A DNA stretch of 64,000 nt from Chengkuizengella axinellae (lineage in GTDB: Bacteria > Bacillota > Bacilli > Paenibacillales > KCTC-33759), in NCBI RefSeq assembly GCF_030730905.1, contig NZ_JAVAMP010000012.1, forward strand, positions 89,635 to 153,634, written 5' to 3'. The notes under the pieces are model-generated. The model saw only the letters and a list, made by a program, of their open reading frames with translations, had not been told where the DNA came from and made no database searches. The translations under genes were made by a program, and so were the position numbers. Position 1 is the stretch's first letter; each line of letters opens with the position of its first letter. This document shows positions 61,383 to 64,000 of the stretch, one piece after another.

Positions 61383-62372
61383 TTAAGATACTGCTGCAAG
61401 TTCAATATCATTAATAACAAAACAATTATCCTGACACGTTATAGTTATATGCACTCTACTATTTTCTCTAAGATCTAGTTCATTAATTTTCTCCATGATG
61501 TCTCCTAATGCGTACATATCTGCTTTTCTGTTGCAATCATCAGACAGAGTTAGTACATAATAAGGTGTACCCTGTTTTGAATTACCAGCTTTTATGCTTT
61601 TAAGTTGATAAGACATCCTAGGCACCTCATTAGGATGAGTTTGATATGATTCTGATCCCAGGTCAGTATTGTTCTCTTCAGATATTTCCATAGGATTTGG
61701 TTTGATTGATTCAGTCTTATTTTTATCTACTTCCTTATTTTCTGAAATTGCATTATCATTTATTGGCTGTTGAAATGGCGTGTTACTGTCATTTATGTCT
61801 CTAGGCGTTTCTACATTCATTTCTTCAAATGTATAGACACCTGTTAATGGAAACATGATTCTAAGTGCAGCAACCTCAGCAACTTTTTTAATCATGGCTG
61901 ACGGCATTTGTCTCCATATGGATTTATTTGAATTTGCCTGATAATATTCTTTAAATGGTGCAAATTCAGTTTTGGGTACTACGCCTTTTTTATAGACAAT
62001 AGCCCATCCTCCAATCACTTTTCCTCTAGTTGTCCCAAACTTGTGACGAACTTTTCCATTTTCAAATTCTAGTAAGTCTCCTTCACAGTACACTCCACTG
62101 TCAATGCCTTCATAATTGGGATCATTTTTTGCTGATTTTAAGTAACCATCTCTGGTTGTGATAAAGGAGTAATTGTACTTTTGATAATACTCACTCCATT
62201 TTTTAAGCATAATAAACTCGCCGGACATAGGGTTTAAACCGAGTTCTTTACATCTGTAAAGATACAGTATTAAATCTTCATCTTTGACATCATTAAAAGG
62301 TAAACTCATTATTTTGATAGCTGTAAGCTCCTCTGTAGTATATGAATCCATAATATTTGTTTTTTTACTCAT
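61383..62372 (-). CDS. Bet/RecT-family single-strand annealing protein
   Basis: 329 residues, ATG with AGGAGGA upstream. The N-terminal 190 residues match the phage lambda Bet/RecT pattern: LYLYRCKELGLNPMSGEF, YSFITTRDGYLKSAK, IVYKKGVVPKTEFAPFKEYY and SIWRQMPSAMIKKVAEVAAL. The C-terminal 130 residues have a low-complexity Asn/Glu linker and a small beta domain. Such proteins anneal complementary ssDNA during phage-type recombination. The gene is preceded by leader RNA copy B and two terminators, so it is probably controlled by read-through. Confidence 0.88.
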   Translation of the reverse strand: MSKKTNIMDSYTTEELTAIKIMSLPFNDVKDEDLILYLYRCKELGLNPMSGEFIMLKKWSEYYQKYNYSFITTRDGYLKSAKNDPNYEGIDSGVYCEGDLLEFENGKVRHKFGTTRGKVIGGWAIVYKKGVVPKTEFAPFKEYYQANSNKSIWRQMPSAMIKKVAEVAALRIMFPLTGVYTFEEMNVETPRDINDSNTPFQQPINDNAISENKEVDKNKTESIKPNPMEISEENNTDLGSESYQTHPNEVPRMSYQLKSIKAGNSKQGTPYYVLTLSDDCNRKADMYALGDIMEKINELDLRENSRVHITITCQDNCFVINDIELAAVS

Positions 62373-62400
62373 TTTTTTGTCCTCCTAATATTTTTTGAAT

Positions 62401-62443
62401 AAAAAAAGACCGCAAAACTCTAAAGAGTTTCTACGATCTTTTG
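62401..62443 (-). terminator. Second terminator (T2) of leader copy B
   Basis: AAAAGATCGTAGAAACTC / GAGTTTTGCGGTCTTTTTTT on the minus strand, ending about 30 bp before the Bet start codon. Near-identical to the T2 at 21541. Confidence 0.88.
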
Positions 62444-62520
62444 GCTAGCAAGCACAATTGCTTACTTATTTACATTCAATTTCTTTGTCCAACATCATAT
62501 TTTATATAAGGATAGGGATA

Positions 62521-62552
62521 ACCCCTTGTCCTATAATAAATACGACAAGGGA
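62521..62552 (-). promoter_or_regulatory. Extra hairpin in leader copy B
   Basis: CCCTTGTCGTATTTATTATA, then GGACAAGGGG: 8-bp GC-rich stem with a long loop, between T1 and T2. No T-run, so it is not itself a terminator. Confidence 0.5.
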
Positions 62553-62578
62553 CTCCCTCCCTTCTTAAATTTAAACAC

Positions 62579-62758
62579 AAAAAAAGTATGTTTGTATTTT
62601 GAACACATACTTAGTTTCTTTTTTCAGATCTCTGAGAACCAGAATCTGCAAAAATATGTTTTTTTGTTCCTCTCATTTTATCAGCGAGTATCATCCTATT
62701 TTGATACATGAGAAAAGTCGCTTAGTTCAGAATATTTCTATTTGAACCAGACCCGATA
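62579..62758 (-). ncRNA. Structured leader RNA, copy B
   Basis: Minus strand: CGGGTCTGG block, hairpin GTTCA/TGAAC, AGCGA (P1), TTTTCTCAT (pseudoknot), hairpin GTATCA/TGATAC, TCGCT (P1), GATAAAATGAGAGGAAC (pseudoknot partner GAGGAA), hairpin CAGATTCTGG/CTCAGAGATCTG, then T1 (AAGTATGTGTTC ... ACATACTTTTTTT) at 62579-62611. The clearest of the four copies; its own promoter lies upstream at 62875-62903. Confidence 0.82.
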
Positions 62759-62874
62759 GCTTTTATGTGCTACTTGGATATCTATTTTAAAAATAGATTT
62801 CTACTCTTTTATTTAAAGAGATATTCATTTCATCTTATGTAATAGGAAAAGAATGGAATGAATATTATGCTCTC

Positions 62875-62903
62875 ATTATAATATATTTTAGCTTATGGTG
62901 CAA
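62875..62903 (-). promoter_or_regulatory. Sigma-A-type promoter for leader copy B
   Basis: On the minus strand TTGCAC (62898-62903), a 17-bp spacer and TATAAT (62875-62880). Transcription would begin near 62868 and run into the structured leader. The block ATAATATTCATT just downstream also occurs upstream of copy A. Confidence 0.7.
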
Positions 62904-63020
62904 TAAAATGTAAAATAATTTGATTACTCTTTTTTATTTATTTTGGTTCCTTGTTAACTTGTTTGATAAAATAAAACTTATTGTTCAAAATAAAATTTGT
63001 ATTTATGGAGGGAACGTTTA

Positions 63021-63821
63021 ATGGTGTGGAAACCTGATTCGAATAAAGAAAACCTAGGATACCCAAAACCTGAGGAATTCGAAAATATGACTCAAGATCA
63101 ATTTGAAAAATATTGCAATTCACTTTCCCTTGCCCCTACCCAATATGAATATGCTAAAGGAAATGCCTTGTCAAATCATTTTGATTTTATAAATACAGAA
63201 CTAGAAAAAGTGGATATGGAAGGATTCCCAACGGTTAGTGTGAATAAGGATTTAGAGCTTGGATGGTTTCAATGGGGTGAACGATTAATGATGAAAAGAG
63301 AAGACTATGAAGATCTGTATGAAAGCTGCCGTCATAATTGGTCAAGAATGTGTGAGAGTCCTATTGAGTGTATCTTATTAAATGAAGTTAAAAAAATTGA
63401 ACTAAACCCAATAATTAACTTAACTCTTGGTGAAATGCTACTTAAATGTAAAAGAGATATTGCAGGAAGGTTTACTGAGGGTGCAGGTGAACGATATGAT
63501 CAAGTGTACATGACGATTGATGGGGATCGGCCAGTTCCTATTTTGATTGTAGAATGTGATGGTGAAGCAGATCACAATAATGTGAAAGATATAAAGAAGG
63601 ATGCCAAGAAAGAGTATAACTTAAGTTATCACTTTCCATATGCACATGTACTTCGTTTTACCGGATCTGAAATTAATAATTCGAGTAAAAAGTGCGCTTC
63701 TATTATTAAAACAACTTTTGATTTTCTCTGTTCGATCTATCCTCAATTAAAAGCTAATCCAGACATGGTTGAAAAAATGAGGAACACAGCAATACAAAGA
63801 TTTGTTAAAAGTATAGAATAA
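63021..63821 (+). CDS. VSR/DUF559-like PD-(D/E)xK nuclease
   Basis: 266 residues from ATG 63021 (MVWKPDSNKENLGYP) with GGAGGGAAC upstream; eight earlier codons are open. The C-terminal part has ESPIECILLNEV, ILIVECDGEADH, DAKKEYNLSYHFPYAHVLRF and TGSEI, the pattern of VSR/DUF559-type endonuclease folds (E, then D/ExD). The N-terminal 120 residues are unassigned. Likely a DNA repair or restriction nuclease. Confidence 0.75.
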   Translation: MVWKPDSNKENLGYPKPEEFENMTQDQFEKYCNSLSLAPTQYEYAKGNALSNHFDFINTELEKVDMEGFPTVSVNKDLELGWFQWGERLMMKREDYEDLYESCRHNWSRMCESPIECILLNEVKKIELNPIINLTLGEMLLKCKRDIAGRFTEGAGERYDQVYMTIDGDRPVPILIVECDGEADHNNVKDIKKDAKKEYNLSYHFPYAHVLRFTGSEINNSSKKCASIIKTTFDFLCSIYPQLKANPDMVEKMRNTAIQRFVKSIE

Positions 63822-63895
63822 TTTTTAAAGTATGGGAGTTAATATACGCTCCTTTTTCTTATTGCAAATTTGTTAATGGCTGTCACTTTTTCGAA

Positions 63896-64000
63896 TTGAT
63901 AAAAGGTGTATATCCAGTAAATGATGTTGCCAATGATGGTGTTACTCCCCGAAATCTCAGTATTCTTAAAATTTTAATGATAAGAATAACTACATTATTC
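63896..64000 (+). CDS. Possible partial gene running off the window
   Basis: From TTG at 63896 an open frame (IKGVYPVNDVANDGVTPRNL, then SILKILMIRITTLF) continues to the last base. No strong ribosome binding site. Too short to assign; could also be chance. Confidence 0.25.
   Translation, partial: MIKGVYPVNDVANDGVTPRNLSILKILMIRITTLF

Noticed and set aside
62640..62730. CTGATAAAA in the leader RNA as a hammerhead ribozyme core
   Set aside because: Hammerheads need CUGANGA and GAAA at set positions; the sequence is CTGATAA and the paired helices do not fit the three-way junction.

Overview
The window is AT-rich (roughly one third G+C by eye) with strong AAAGGAG/GGAGG ribosome binding sites, several TTG and GTG starts, intrinsic terminators with T-runs, an SLH surface protein, lipoprotein signals and Tn554-, IS110- and IS3-type elements. 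This points to a low-GC Gram-positive of the Bacillaceae type. It is accessory DNA: there are no rRNA, tRNA or core housekeeping genes, and nearly every block is mobile, defensive, secreted or decayed. I cannot tell from the sequence whether it is a chromosomal island or a large plasmid.

Layout. 0-4.5 kb: remnants of serine and tyrosine recombinases, one intact membrane protein and a cluster of frameshifted small genes. 4.5-6.7 kb: GIY-YIG/DUF2075 helicase with a MazG-like pyrophosphohydrolase. 7-13 kb: membrane protein, SLH/beta-propeller surface protein, a nonsense-mutated paralogue of a domain found at 38 kb, and a secreted lamin-tail phospholipase-D-like protein. 13-18.9 kb: Cys-His-Asp protein with an in-frame stop, HNH nuclease, Apea-like HEPN protein, HTH-MrcB_N-HNH type IV restriction protein and a DUF4258/YgiT toxin-antitoxin candidate. 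19-28 kb: membrane protein, a plus-strand ncRNA candidate, small proteins, Kelch/FN3 secreted protein, PQQ-propeller lipoprotein. 28.4-31.6 kb: six short genes including a barstar homologue, resembling orphan immunity genes. 32-39 kb: membrane protein, RadC, an ABC-type ATPase/TOPRIM pair, and a ComEC-like secreted metallo-beta-lactamase with DUF3006. 39.4-43.8 kb: metallo-beta-lactamase protein plus a 1136-residue trypsin-like protease/GTPase fusion. 44-51 kb: IS110 element with a probable bridge RNA, GNAT, lipoprotein, and Tn554-type tnpA-tnpB-tnpC. 51.5-56.3 kb: McrBC and a membrane-anchored Mrr nuclease. 56.6-57.8 kb: IS3 element. 58-63.8 kb: phage/plasmid-like module (Bet/RecT annealase, CHC2 zinc-finger protein, small membrane proteins) and a VSR/DUF559-like nuclease.

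The strongest unexplained signal is a structured RNA present four times on the minus strand (about 18.95-19.13, 21.65-21.83, 34.07-34.23 and 62.58-62.76 kb). Each copy has a short stem enclosing a hairpin, a pseudoknot whose two strands co-vary, a second hairpin and an intrinsic terminator. A second intrinsic terminator follows before the downstream gene: a toxin-antitoxin candidate, a 69-residue protein, radC, and the Bet annealase respectively. This looks like a mobile regulatory leader or attenuator family, or a terminated trans-acting RNA.

The best candidate for a new protein system is the two-gene metallo-beta-lactamase plus protease-GTPase operon, which sits in an evident defence island. 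All functional statements are from motif reading only; no database search was run.
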